A stretch of DNA of 9,096 bases from Chloroflexi bacterium UBA4733 (GCA_002404055.1 DHIZ01000269.1:1-9096), one strand, 5' to 3'; numbered from the stretch's first letter, positions 1-6,789 are shown. Numbers and translations are program-made. The notes: generated by a model from the letters alone, not told the origin.

Positions 1-309
1 CTCCTCACCACGCTTTGGTGGGGTACTACCGCGGGCTTCCGAATCGAGAAGAAAGACGTGATTGGCGGGGAGGTACGGGAGTACGAGATTGAACACGGCG
101 AGCACAGTTCCCGCCACGGATTGTATGCCTGCCGGCTGCTCCGTAAGCGGGACTACTTCGTCCAGATATATGGTAAGGTGCTGTACGAGCAGGCGTTGGC
201 CGACGCGCTCTGGCTCCCGTTCATCATGCTCGGTAAGCTGTTGCCGGTGGCGTACCTCTTGCGCAAGGATGGCGGGAGCGTTCAGGCAGCTTCGGCAGGA
301 CACGGGTGA
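1..309 (+). CDS. 3' end of an unrecognised protein, possibly membrane-associated (partial)
   Basis: The reading frame is open from the first base of the window to TGA at 307-309, so this is the C-terminal part (102 residues) of a gene that starts upstream. I do not recognise the family. The visible part is rich in charged and aromatic residues (TTLWWGTTAGF near the edge, then RLLRKRDYFVQIYGKVLYEQ). It is followed by a stretch of about 20 mostly hydrophobic residues (ADALWLPFIMLGKLLPVAYL) flanked by LLRKD, which could be a membrane segment or a buried helix. The last dozen residues (GGSVQAASAGHG) are low in complexity and may be a frameshifted or extended end. The GTG at 58 has no convincing ribosome binding site, so I do not treat it as the start. 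No function is proposed. Confidence 0.5.
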   Translation, partial: LLTTLWWGTTAGFRIEKKDVIGGEVREYEIEHGEHSSRHGLYACRLLRKRDYFVQIYGKVLYEQALADALWLPFIMLGKLLPVAYLLRKDGGSVQAASAGHG

Positions 310-404
310 TGCAGGCGGTCCGTGATGACGGCTGAGGCGGATGCGGTCGAGACGCTGCTTGCCTGTGCCGATGGCGGTCGTGTGCGACCCCTATATCGGG
401 CGGC

Positions 405-653
405 GAAGTTAGCTGGAGGTCGGGTGCTGTCTTTGCTCGTGCGGCGAGGATGTTGCCTATCCCTGCAGATGGCAGATGCGAGCGGTCGTTCAAGCTGAGC
501 AACTCTACGCCTACCGGCGGATACAGCGGTCAGGCGCTCAGCAGCCAGGCACGCCTGCCGCTCGCCCAGGGCCGACAACTCGCCATCCGGCGTGAAGACG
601 CCTGGGGAAGATTCGCTGTGGCACTCGCCATGGCGAACGAGATACAGATGCAT
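405..653 (-). pseudogene. Broken histidine phosphatase (phosphoglycerate-mutase superfamily) gene
   Basis: An ATG at 653 follows a good ribosome binding site (AAAGGGAG, 3 nt before the ATG). It opens with MHLYLVRHGE, the hallmark N-terminus of the histidine phosphatase superfamily, whose RHG histidine is the phospho-acceptor. The usual LSALGERQA helix start follows. After about 44 residues, near position 520, the family pattern leaves this frame. A family-like piece (GVELLS, then GIGNILAARAKTAPDLQL) continues in the next frame, and a PLASA piece resembling the family's SPLxRA motif lies in the original frame. Several indels are therefore needed to restore a protein. The second catalytic histidine region and the C-terminal two thirds cannot be found before the neighbouring gene. 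This is a degraded gene or, less likely, a cluster of sequencing errors. The 3' limit is approximate. Confidence 0.75.
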
Positions 654-771
654 ACGCTCCCTTTGTCTGAACCAATCGTCGTCTTGCCTACCAGGCGTGC
701 CTGTCGGGTGGGCAGGGCGCTCCTCCCGTTATCCTAACAAGGGTAGGGGACATGATGGCGAAGGACAGCGG

Positions 772-1473
772 GTGGCGGCGGTCGTGACCTTCGATGCCGA
801 CGGCACGCTGTGCGATTTCCAGCGGCTGATGGCGGCTGCCCTCGCTGCTACTCTCTCCGAGTTGCAGCGGCTGGTACCGGATGAGTGCACCGCCGCCCTG
901 ACCGTCGAGGATTTGCGGCTGACGCGCGACCTGGTCGCGGCGGATCTGCGGGGCCAGCGCCTGACGATGGAGCAGGTGCGTCTGGCTGCTTTCACGCGCA
1001 CACTGGAGCAGATCGGACGGCCCGATCCGGCCCTCGCCGCCCACCTCCTGGACATCTACCTCGCGTGCCGCTTCGGTGAGGTCGCGCTGTACCCGGACGT
1101 CATGCCGACCCTCGATACGCTCGGCAGCCGCTACCGACTCGGCCTGGTCTCCAACGGCAACAGCTACCCGGAACGCTCCGGACTTGGCAACCGCTTCGCC
1201 TTCACCGTCTTCGCGCAGAATCACGGGGTCCAAAAGCCGGACCGGCAGTTCTACGAGATCGTCCTGGCCACCGCTGGCGTGGCGGTGCGGGAGGTCATCC
1301 ACGTCGGGGACTCGCTCGCCAACGACGTGGGCGGCGCCCAGGCGCTGGGCATACGCACGGTCTGGCTGAATCGCCACGGCCTGCCACCCAGCGCCCACGT
1401 GCGTCCCGACGCTGAGATCGCCACCTTGAACGAACTTTCCGCCGTGCTCAAAGCATTCGAGTCGCGCCGTTGA
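772..1473 (+). CDS. HAD-superfamily (subfamily IA) phosphohydrolase
   Basis: A 233-residue haloacid dehalogenase-type hydrolase, predicted to be cytoplasmic and to release phosphate from a small phosphorylated metabolite; the substrate cannot be told from sequence. All four HAD motifs are present. Motif I is FDADGTL, with nucleophile Asp8 and general acid/base Asp10. Motif II is LVSNGN with Ser127. Motif III is the lysine of QKPD (Lys155). Motif IV is HVGDSLANDVGGA, with Asp180 and Asp185 for magnesium. Residues about 15-105 form the helical C1 cap of subfamily I, and the length is normal. I chose GTG 772 because AAGGA at 761-765 sits 6 nt upstream and it places motif I five residues inside the protein. 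The same frame is open further upstream to 592, but that stretch is the reverse of the broken phosphatase gene. ATG-ATG at 752 is in another frame and stops after 11 codons. The gene stands alone, with no downstream partner on its strand. Confidence 0.9.
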   Translation: MAAVVTFDADGTLCDFQRLMAAALAATLSELQRLVPDECTAALTVEDLRLTRDLVAADLRGQRLTMEQVRLAAFTRTLEQIGRPDPALAAHLLDIYLACRFGEVALYPDVMPTLDTLGSRYRLGLVSNGNSYPERSGLGNRFAFTVFAQNHGVQKPDRQFYEIVLATAGVAVREVIHVGDSLANDVGGAQALGIRTVWLNRHGLPPSAHVRPDAEIATLNELSAVLKAFESRR

Positions 1474-1650
1474 AGACAGGCAGCGCTCACCTCAAGCCAC
1501 CGATACCGATCTGCTGACCGGCGGGGAGTTATTTTCGCTATGTGGCGGAGCGATGTCTGCAACGATACGCCCCCGGTCTGCTTGCTGAAGGAGCCGCGCC
1601 ACCGTGACCAGCACGGCTGCTGGGTCCCTCGGAGGGGGATGCGGGCGGGT

Positions 1651-1679
1651 GCCTGGGCCGAGCAATCCTCCGCCCAGGC
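1651..1679 (-). terminator. Hairpin just after the coiled-coil remnant's stop codon
   Basis: GCCTGGGC (1651-1658) and GCCCAGGC (1672-1679) form a perfect 8-bp inverted repeat around a 13-nt loop. It begins at the last base of the minus-strand TAG (1681-1679). The position suits a transcription end for that ORF, but no T-run follows on either strand, so intrinsic termination is uncertain. The place right after a stop codon supports the view that the ORF end is a genuine gene end. Confidence 0.4.
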
Positions 1680-1861
1680 TATGCTTGCTCGCCGCGTAAG
1701 CGGCGCAACTCGTCCCGAAGCCGCGCTACCTCGTCTTCAGCGACCTGCGCGCGTGCTGCTTCCGCCTCCGCTCGCGCTGCCTCCGTTACTGCCCGGCGCT
1801 CGACGTCCAACCGTGCTTCCGCCTCGCCGGCTGAGTCGCGCCAAGACCGCCATCGCTGCAC
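1679..1861 (-). pseudogene. Coiled-coil C-terminal remnant, Uma2-like tail
   Basis: A 60-residue open frame on the minus strand. From about residue 10 it is a continuous heptad-like helix rich in Ala, Glu and Arg (AEARLDVERRAVTEAARAEA and onward), ending DEVARLRDELRRLRGEQA. Tails of this kind, closing on LRxELxRLRGxx, are typical of Uma2-family (DUF820) putative endonuclease proteins, which are abundant in Chloroflexota and Cyanobacteria. The catalytic domain of such a protein should lie at 1862-2400, but that space holds no matching frame and from 2048 on is occupied by the binding-protein gene. A coding-like piece (PLEVSLAGVDDVQQILSGPV) sits at about 1960-2035 in a different minus frame, so this may be a frameshifted and truncated relic. 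The GTG at 1861 lacks a ribosome binding site. A small stand-alone coiled-coil protein is a less likely alternative. Confidence 0.45.
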
Positions 1862-2047
1862 CCCCGAATCGCTCGCGCTGTGGACCCTTTTGGCTGCCCA
1901 AAGTATAGCTGGCCGTCGAGCGATGACCGCCTGGATGGCCGACGGTTCTTGTGCCCCGGCAATACAAGTGCGACCGGGCCTGATAGGATCTGTTGCACAT
2001 CATCCACACCGGCGAGACTGACTTCGAGTGGCGTTGCGGCGCGTCCC

Positions 2048-3553
2048 TCAGCCCGTGGTGGTCGCCCAACCGTGGTCTTGCCAGAAACTGGTGCGGTCGC
2101 GCCGGAACTTCGCCGTTGTCAAGAGCTGCTCAAGCAGGGGCTTCAGCGTCGTCATCACCTGCTGGGCGGTCTGCTGGTTGGCCCACAGTGGGGCGGTCTG
2201 CTTGCCGATCGTGCTGTCGACGACGGGGAAATTGTCGGTGATCGGCTGGATACCCTCGTGGTCGATGCCGTCCACAAAGACCTGCCAGTCCACGCCGTTG
2301 GGTTGCTTCAGGAACTTCGGCGACCGGGCGGCAGAGATACGGGCCGGAACGCCGTTGCCACCCAGGCCAATGACGAGCTGCGCTTCATCGCCACCCATGT
2401 ATTCCGCCAACTCCCAGGTCGCGTCCGGTTGCTTCGTGCCGGACCAGGCGATGGCGGAGTTGGATGGGTCGCGGGTCCAGACGCCGGCAGTGCCGGTCGG
2501 CATCACCGCGACATCCCACTGGAAACTCTTGATCGTCTGGAGGTAGCCCGGCGCCGAATTCTCGGTGGTGCCCTGGATAGCCAGGGTGCCGTTGACGAAG
2601 GAGGGTTTAGCCGTCTTTGCTTCGGCGGGCGTCGGTTGAACGTGTTCCTTCCAGGTCAGGTCGGCCAGCCATTGAAAGGTGGAGACCACTTCGGGCGTAT
2701 CGACCAGCACTTTATTGATGGTGGCGTCGAAGAGGTGGCCGCCGTTCGCCCACACCCAGGGCAGCACATAGACCCACCAGGTGCTCCAACTGCTGAACCA
2801 CTGCTGTTTGCCGCCGCTGGTCTTGGTCAGCTTATGGGCGGTGTCCAGGAAGGCGGCAGTATCCCAGCCTTTGGCTCCCCATTGCTTGGGCGGCGGGGCC
2901 ACGCCCGCCTCTTTGAACAAGTCCACGTTATAGAAGAGGGCCAGCATGGCGTTGTTGGTGGGCATCGCCGAGAGGTGGCCGTTGATCACGTGCTTCGACC
3001 AGGTATAGGCGAAGAAGCTGGCCGGCTTGATCGTCGTCGACCGAGCCATATACGGGTCCATGTTGAGGGCCGCGCCGGCGCCGGCATAGTGCGGCAGTTG
3101 CTTCGTCTCGAAACCGGCAAAGAGGTCCGGTCCGGCGTTGCCGGCCACCATGGTGTCGAACTTCGTGTAGATATCGCTCGGGTTGGAGAGCTCGACCGAA
3201 GGCTTGTGGCCGGCCTGATGGAAGGCGTCGACGACCTGTTGCCAGACCTTGCGTTGGTTGTCGTCGGCCTCCAGCAGTAAGAGGAGCTGGCCGTTGGCGG
3301 CAGCCGGCGCGGCCGCCGCGCTGGCGGGACTGGAGGCCGTCACGGCGGCGCTGCTGGTTTGGGCGCTGGCAGTCGTGGCGACGCTCGTCACCGCGGGTGG
3401 CGCCGACGCCGTAGCGGTGACGGCGGCTGAGGACAACGCCACACTGACGGGGGCGCCACCTCCGCAGGCCGCCAGGAGGGCGGTTCCGACCATACCACCT
3501 GCGGTTGTAAGGGTCGCGCGCAGTACGGCGCGTCGGGACAGTGGATAGATCAC
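2048..3553 (-). CDS. ABC transporter substrate-binding lipoprotein, family 1 (sugar type)
   Basis: A 501-residue extracellular solute-binding protein, expected to be anchored outside the membrane and to deliver a sugar or related solute to an ABC permease. The N-terminus has a twin-arginine signal (SRRAVLRA, Arg7-Arg8), a hydrophobic stretch and a lipobox LLAAC with the lipidated Cys at 30. Residues 31 to about 87 are a low-complexity Ala/Ser/Thr/Val linker. The binding domain then begins (LLLLLEADDNQRKVWQQVVD) and contains the usual family pieces: GPDLFAG, NNAMLALFYNVDLFKEAGV, a Trp-rich centre (WSTWWVYVLPWVWANGG), FVNGTLAIQG and a C-terminal EYMGG segment. I chose GTG 3553 because GAAAGGCAGG precedes it and it puts the RR motif at the normal place; the frame is open back to a TTG at 3586 that would add 11 residues. 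It has its own promoter upstream. No permease gene is adjacent. The solute is unknown. Confidence 0.9.
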   Translation of the reverse strand: MIYPLSRRAVLRATLTTAGGMVGTALLAACGGGAPVSVALSSAAVTATASAPPAVTSVATTASAQTSSAAVTASSPASAAAAPAAANGQLLLLLEADDNQRKVWQQVVDAFHQAGHKPSVELSNPSDIYTKFDTMVAGNAGPDLFAGFETKQLPHYAGAGAALNMDPYMARSTTIKPASFFAYTWSKHVINGHLSAMPTNNAMLALFYNVDLFKEAGVAPPPKQWGAKGWDTAAFLDTAHKLTKTSGGKQQWFSSWSTWWVYVLPWVWANGGHLFDATINKVLVDTPEVVSTFQWLADLTWKEHVQPTPAEAKTAKPSFVNGTLAIQGTTENSAPGYLQTIKSFQWDVAVMPTGTAGVWTRDPSNSAIAWSGTKQPDATWELAEYMGGDEAQLVIGLGGNGVPARISAARSPKFLKQPNGVDWQVFVDGIDHEGIQPITDNFPVVDSTIGKQTAPLWANQQTAQQVMTTLKPLLEQLLTTAKFRRDRTSFWQDHGWATTTG

Positions 3554-3612
3554 GCCAAGCCTGCCTTTCTCGTACTGGTCAAACAACGGAGCAACAAGAC
3601 CGCCTTCCGCGG

Positions 3613-3655
3613 CCCACCAGGCCCCGCGAGGCGGGTGTTGTATCCGCCTGGTGGG
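3613..3655 (-). promoter_or_regulatory. Nested inverted repeat in the leader of the binding-protein gene
   Basis: CCCACCAGGC (3613-3622) and GCCTGGTGGG (3646-3655) are perfect 10-bp inverted arms. Inside them CCCGC (3623-3627) and GCGGG (3631-3635) form a second hairpin around GAG. The structure lies between the predicted transcription start near 3675 and the GTG start at 3553, so it would fold in the mRNA leader. It could be a leader control element, an mRNA-stabilising structure, a DNA operator, or the end of the dioxygenase transcript. No T-run follows it on the minus strand. Confidence 0.55.
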
Positions 3656-3681
3656 TCAAGCCACGCCGAGGAAGTAGCCGC

Positions 3682-3710
3682 AGTGTAGACTATTCCCGCC
3701 GACCCGTCAA
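3682..3710 (-). promoter_or_regulatory. Sigma-70-type promoter of the binding-protein gene
   Basis: On the minus strand, TTGACG (3710-3705) and TACACT (3687-3682) are separated by exactly 17 bp, matching 5 of 6 and 4 of 6 consensus bases. Transcription would start near 3675, giving a leader of about 120 nt that contains the nested inverted repeat. The promoter sits just after the dioxygenase stop codon (3726-3724), so the binding protein can be made independently of the gene upstream. Confidence 0.55.
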
Positions 3711-3723
3711 GGGGCGCCACCGG

Positions 3724-4467
3724 CTAGCGAACCTGGAGGAGCGGCGGGGAGTCCGGTCGACGCTTCGGCATGCGCGCGTCTGATCGGACGTAGTGACAAA
3801 TGAAAGCACGCCGCCAGGTATCCGAGTGATTGGGCTTGGAGCGGTGCAAGGTGAGAAAGTGGTGGAACACGACGGAACCGGCCGGCACCGGTACAGGGAT
3901 GAACGCGCCCAGTTCCTCCTGAGGTACCAGATGCGGCGTGCCGGCGATGCCGTCGTGGCGCAGCAACCCCAGTTGCTGGGAGCCGGGAATGTACTCCATG
4001 CAGCCGTTCTCCAGGGAGGCGTCGTCCAGCGCACACCAGGCGGTGACTCCGGCCTCCGGCGGGTCGATCTGGAAGTAGGCATTGTCCTGATGCGGTGGCT
4101 TCTCCGAACCGTAGCGCGGCGGTTTCAGCATTGCTTGATCGACATACAGGCTGAGCGGTGTGCCGATCAGTTCCGCCACCACATCCACGAGCGCCGGGAA
4201 GCGGGCATGGTCGAGGAAAGTCGGCTCGTGGCGTGTCAGATTGTCAAACTTTCGCACAGCAGTCGAGGGAGCGACCATTGTTCCTGAAGTGGCGGCGCTT
4301 TGCTCCAGTTGTCCCCCAACGCGGCGCGCCTCGGCACTGTCGATTTGGGTCGCCAGCGCTTCGATCCTCCGGCGCATGCCGGCCACTCGGTCGGCTGGAA
4401 TGAGGCCCTCGATCGCGAGAAACCCCTGCTCCCGATACGCGGCAAGTTGCGCCGCACGCAGTGCCAT
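3724..4467 (-). CDS. Phytanoyl-CoA dioxygenase (PhyH) family Fe(II)/2-oxoglutarate oxygenase
   Basis: A 247-residue enzyme of the PhyH family, which uses Fe(II), O2 and 2-oxoglutarate to hydroxylate small molecules. Bacterial members act on many substrates and the phytanoyl name should not be taken literally. The iron-binding triad is visible as HQD (His126, Asp128) in KPPHQDNAYF and the distal His208 in LTLHRSKPNHS. Arg219 or Arg220 in TWRRAF is positioned to bind 2-oxoglutarate. The family segment LENGCMEYIPGSQ lies between them, and the start (AAYREQGFLAIEGLIP) is typical of the family. ATG 4467 is chosen for the AAAGGAG 6 nt upstream; the frame stays open to 4533, but that extension is Arg/Ser-rich and unlike the family. 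Length is slightly short but complete. It lies upstream of the binding-protein gene on the same strand with a 170-bp gap, and is divergent from the oxidoreductase pair, which suggests a shared catabolic role. Confidence 0.88.
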   Translation of the reverse strand: MALRAAQLAAYREQGFLAIEGLIPADRVAGMRRRIEALATQIDSAEARRVGGQLEQSAATSGTMVAPSTAVRKFDNLTRHEPTFLDHARFPALVDVVAELIGTPLSLYVDQAMLKPPRYGSEKPPHQDNAYFQIDPPEAGVTAWCALDDASLENGCMEYIPGSQQLGLLRHDGIAGTPHLVPQEELGAFIPVPVPAGSVVFHHFLTLHRSKPNHSDTWRRAFICHYVRSDARMPKRRPDSPPLLQVR

Positions 4468-4501
4468 TGCTTGCTCCTTTCGCCTCCTGGATCGCGCCGA
4501 T

Positions 4502-4517
4502 CGCCGTACGCACGGCG
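4502..4517. promoter_or_regulatory. 16-bp palindrome, possible operator in the divergent control region
   Basis: CGCCGT (4502-4507) and ACGGCG (4512-4517) are perfect inverted arms around ACGC. The site lies 35 bp upstream of the dioxygenase ATG in the 208-bp gap shared with the divergent oxidoreductase gene. Its size suits a dimeric repressor of the LacI or GntR kind, but no regulator gene is in the window and a GC-rich palindrome of this length can arise by chance. Confidence 0.3.
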
Positions 4518-4566
4518 TGCTCGTGTGCCACAACAGCTACGACCACTATCCCGGCACCGTCATTGG

Positions 4567-4572
4567 ATTCTA
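4567..4572 (-). promoter_or_regulatory. Candidate -10 element for the dioxygenase gene
   Basis: TAGAAT on the minus strand matches 5 of 6 bases of the -10 consensus and would start transcription near 4560, about 93 nt before the ATG at 4467. I see no good -35 at 16-18 bp, so this is a weak call. Confidence 0.25.
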
Positions 4573-4675
4573 GCCTACTCACGCCGGCCCCGCTCAGAAC
4601 ACGACACGCGGTATGCTACCATCGCTTAGTCCGGCGGCGCTGCTTGCCGGAGGCTGGCGTTCCTGGAGGGTATCC

Positions 4676-5575
4676 GTGTTTCGTCTCGGCATTGTGGATT
4701 GTGATACCAGCCACGTCGTGGCATTCACCGCGCGGCTTAATCATGTGGACGGCCCCGAGGATCAATGGGTCGACGGGGCGCGGGTGGTGATGGCGGTTCC
4801 GGGCACGTCGCAACTTTCCCCCGAGCGCATCCCCGGCTTCGTGGAGCGCCTGCGCGGCTGGGGGGTCCAGATCGTCGAGGACCCCAAGGCCTTGCTTGGT
4901 GCGATCGATGGCGTTCTCATCGAGAGTGTCGATGGTTCCGTCCATCTGGAGCGGGCGTTGCCCTTCCTCGAGGCCGGGCTGCCGACCTACGTGGACAAGC
5001 CGTTCACCTGCTCAGTGGCGGAGGCCCGTCAGCTGATCGAGATGGCCGAGGCGCGCAAGCTGCCACTTTTCAGCGCCTCCGGCTTGCGCTATGCGCCGCA
5101 AGTGCAGCAGATCCGCCAGGATAGTGCTGGTCTGGGCGCCGTTTTTGGCTGTGACGTGTACGGCCCGGGCGCACTTCATCCGCGGAATCCGGGCTGGTTC
5201 CACTACGGCATCCACGCGGTGGAGATGCTCTACACGCTCATGGGCACGGGCTGTGAGACGGTGCAGTGCATCGCCACAGCAGGGGCACACGTAGCTACGG
5301 GCCGCTGGCAGGACGGGCGGCTGGCGACGGCTCGGGCAATGCGCCAGGGCGCCTCCTCGTACGGCTTCGCCGCCTTTTGCGCCAAGCGCACCGTCGTCAC
5401 GGCAGTGGACACGACCGTCATCTATCGTGAGTTGCTCCAACGCATCGTCGGCATGTTCCTGACGGGAGAAGCGCCGTTGACGATGGCGGAGTTGCTGGAG
5501 CCTATCGCCTTCCAGGAGGCAGCCAATACCTCCGCAGAGCGCGGCGGGGCGGAGGTACGGTTGGCTACGGCATAG
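4676..5575 (+). CDS. Gfo/Idh/MocA-family oxidoreductase lacking a standard glycine-rich loop
   Basis: A 299-residue member of the Gfo/Idh/MocA family, whose usual role is NAD(P)-dependent oxidation or reduction of sugars, cyclitols or their derivatives. The N-terminus reads FRLGIVDCDTSHVVAF, so the first beta strand is present but the usual GxGxxG/A dinucleotide loop is replaced by DCDTSH. A DGVLIES strand, the helix HLERALPFLEAGLPTYVDKP and the DKP motif (Asp107-Lys108-Pro109, the EKP position) are typical. HYGIHAVEML (residues 176-185) occupies the place of the family's G-x-H-x-x-D active-site segment. I chose GTG 4676 because GGAGGG at 4665-4670 sits 5 nt upstream; the frame is open to 4613, but that extension does not fit the family. 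The next oxidoreductase follows after 95 bp on the same strand, so they are probably co-transcribed. The missing loop suggests altered cofactor binding or a specialised subfamily. Confidence 0.82.
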   Translation: MFRLGIVDCDTSHVVAFTARLNHVDGPEDQWVDGARVVMAVPGTSQLSPERIPGFVERLRGWGVQIVEDPKALLGAIDGVLIESVDGSVHLERALPFLEAGLPTYVDKPFTCSVAEARQLIEMAEARKLPLFSASGLRYAPQVQQIRQDSAGLGAVFGCDVYGPGALHPRNPGWFHYGIHAVEMLYTLMGTGCETVQCIATAGAHVATGRWQDGRLATARAMRQGASSYGFAAFCAKRTVVTAVDTTVIYRELLQRIVGMFLTGEAPLTMAELLEPIAFQEAANTSAERGGAEVRLATA

Positions 5576-5670
5576 GATACTGGCAGGGACGGCGACACGA
5601 GAACGGCCGGTGCGCGCTGACCAATTGCGCGGCCAGGCGATGTGCGAACGGTTTGGAGGAGCATGCAGCA

Positions 5671-6660
5671 ATGACGGAAACACTTGGACTGGGCATCGTT
5701 GGAGCGGGACGGGTTGCCGGCAGCCATGCGCACGCGGCCCAGCAGGTCGATGGCGTGACCCTGCAGGCCATTGCCGACGTGGATGATACCCGTCGCGCAT
5801 CATTTGCCCAGCAATACGACTGTGCCGGCGAGACCAGTCTCGACGCGCTCCTCCGACGTGCTGATGTCGATCTCGTCGTCCTCGCCTTGCCGCACCGGCT
5901 GCACGCCGACGCCGCCATCCAGGCCCTTCAGGCCGGCAAGCACGTCCTGGTGGAGAAGCCGATGGCCATGTCCGTTGCGGAGTGCGACCGCATGCTTGCC
6001 GCCGCCCAGAGTGCCGGCCGGCTGCTGACGGTCGGCCTGACGCACCATTTCCACCCGGTTCCGGCGGCGGCGCGCGACCTGATCCGCTCCGGCCGCCTGG
6101 GCCGCCTGGTGTGGGCCACGGAAACGCAGTACAGCCAGCGGCGGCTGGGCTCCAACCCGGCGTGGCTGTTCGAGCGAGCCGAGGGTGGGGGCCAGTTGCT
6201 GGCTAACGGTGTCCATTTCATTGATCGCTTGACGATGCTGGCCGGCAGTCGCATCGTGGCAGTGAAGGCGCTCGTCGGCAGCTTCTTTAACGCCTACCCC
6301 TCGGACGACGGCACGCTGGCCTATTTCCAGTTTGCCAACGGCGCCGCCGGAACGCTCGCCCTGACCGGTCACTTCAGCGGCGCCTCCACGTCGCAGGCGC
6401 AGGCCGTCTGCACGAAAGGGATGCTGCGCTACGGTAAGGAACTGGAAGCCACCGATCCCGACCGTCCGGATGCCGAAGCCTATCAGGTCGTCCCGGTAGC
6501 TCCGGCGAACGGCTTTGTCCGGCAGTTGCAGAATGTGGTGGCGGCGATCCGAGGTGAGGGCGATTTGGAGGTACCAGGAACCTGGGGACGCGACGTGATG
6601 CGCGCCCTCTTCGCCTGCGAGGAATCCAGCAAGAGCGGCCGGGAAGTGGTTATCGACTGA
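5671..6660 (+). CDS. Gfo/Idh/MocA-family NAD(P)-dependent sugar/cyclitol oxidoreductase
   Basis: A 329-residue canonical Gfo/Idh/MocA enzyme, expected to be cytoplasmic and to oxidise or reduce a hydroxyl of a sugar or cyclitol with NAD(P). The Rossmann domain starts LGLGIVGAGRVAGSHAHA with the glycine-rich loop at residues 11-16. ADVDLVVLALPHRLHAD and LQAGKHVLVEKPMAM follow, with catalytic-region Lys96 in the EKP motif. The C-terminal domain carries GGGQLLANGVHFIDRLTML, with His182 and Asp185 in the active-site pattern. Length is normal. ATG 5671 is preceded by GGAGGA (5655-5660) at a rather long 10-nt spacing; a TTG at 5653 is in frame but would overlap that site. It follows the other oxidoreductase by 95 bp with no clear promoter between, suggesting one operon. 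The pair may act in successive steps or as subunits. The substrate is not determined. Confidence 0.92.
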   Translation: MTETLGLGIVGAGRVAGSHAHAAQQVDGVTLQAIADVDDTRRASFAQQYDCAGETSLDALLRRADVDLVVLALPHRLHADAAIQALQAGKHVLVEKPMAMSVAECDRMLAAAQSAGRLLTVGLTHHFHPVPAAARDLIRSGRLGRLVWATETQYSQRRLGSNPAWLFERAEGGGQLLANGVHFIDRLTMLAGSRIVAVKALVGSFFNAYPSDDGTLAYFQFANGAAGTLALTGHFSGASTSQAQAVCTKGMLRYGKELEATDPDRPDAEAYQVVPVAPANGFVRQLQNVVAAIRGEGDLEVPGTWGRDVMRALFACEESSKSGREVVID

Positions 6661-6682
6661 CGGAGCGATCACCTACCCGAAT

Positions 6683-6731
6683 CGACCTTTCGCCAGCCGG
6701 GAGTTCAGCGTGGAAGGTCGTCGACTGGCGA
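6683..6731. repeat. Two interleaved 7-bp inverted repeats between convergent genes
   Basis: CGACCTT (6683-6689) pairs with AAGGTCG (6714-6720), and the directly adjacent TCGCCAG (6690-6696) pairs with CTGGCGA (6725-6731). The arms are interleaved in the order a-b-a'-b', so both cannot form one simple hairpin. The element lies in the 129-bp gap where the oxidoreductase and M14 transcripts converge, a natural place for a shared transcription end, but there is no T-run. Confidence 0.4.
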
Positions 6732-6789
6732 TGCGCTGTCGAGCAGGCGGGATGCACCACAAGCGCATGCAACTGGCTTTGCACTACCT

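Larger units (their letters stand above)
1474..2047. other. Gene-poor gap with relics and small hairpins
   Basis: Apart from the coiled-coil relic and its hairpin, this 574-bp gap between the HAD gene and the binding-protein gene holds no gene I can support. Plus-strand frames here (for example 1540-1908) are Pro/Arg/Ala-rich and lack family features or a ribosome binding site. A short perfect hairpin lies at 1602-1616 (CCGTG, 5-nt loop, CACGG). A minus-strand piece at about 1935-2040 reads as plausible protein in one frame but has no clear start. The region is best read as decayed sequence. Confidence 0.5.

Noticed and set aside
16..40. T-box-like string near the window start (GGTACTACCGCGGGC)
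   Set aside because: It only loosely resembles the T-box antiterminator motif, lies within an open reading frame, and no aminoacyl-tRNA synthetase or amino acid gene follows.
752..787. ATG-ATG start with a purine-rich site ahead of the HAD gene
   Set aside because: It is out of frame with the HAD motifs and stops at TGA after 11 codons; GTG 772 has its own well-spaced ribosome binding site.
688..1398. A 236-codon open frame on the minus strand opposite the HAD gene
   Set aside because: It is a shadow of the HAD coding sequence, which carries all four catalytic motifs.
1602..1616. Small perfect hairpin (5-bp stem, 5-nt loop)
   Set aside because: Five-base stems are expected by chance in GC-rich DNA; no adjoining gene end or T-run gives it a role.
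1880..3280. A 466-codon open frame on the plus strand opposite the binding-protein gene
   Set aside because: It is antisense to a clear solute-binding protein, is rich in Arg/Gly/Val/His as GC-rich shadows are, and shows no family motif.
5800..6672. A 290-codon minus-strand frame opposite the second oxidoreductase
   Set aside because: It is antisense to a canonical Gfo/Idh/MocA gene and has shadow-like composition.
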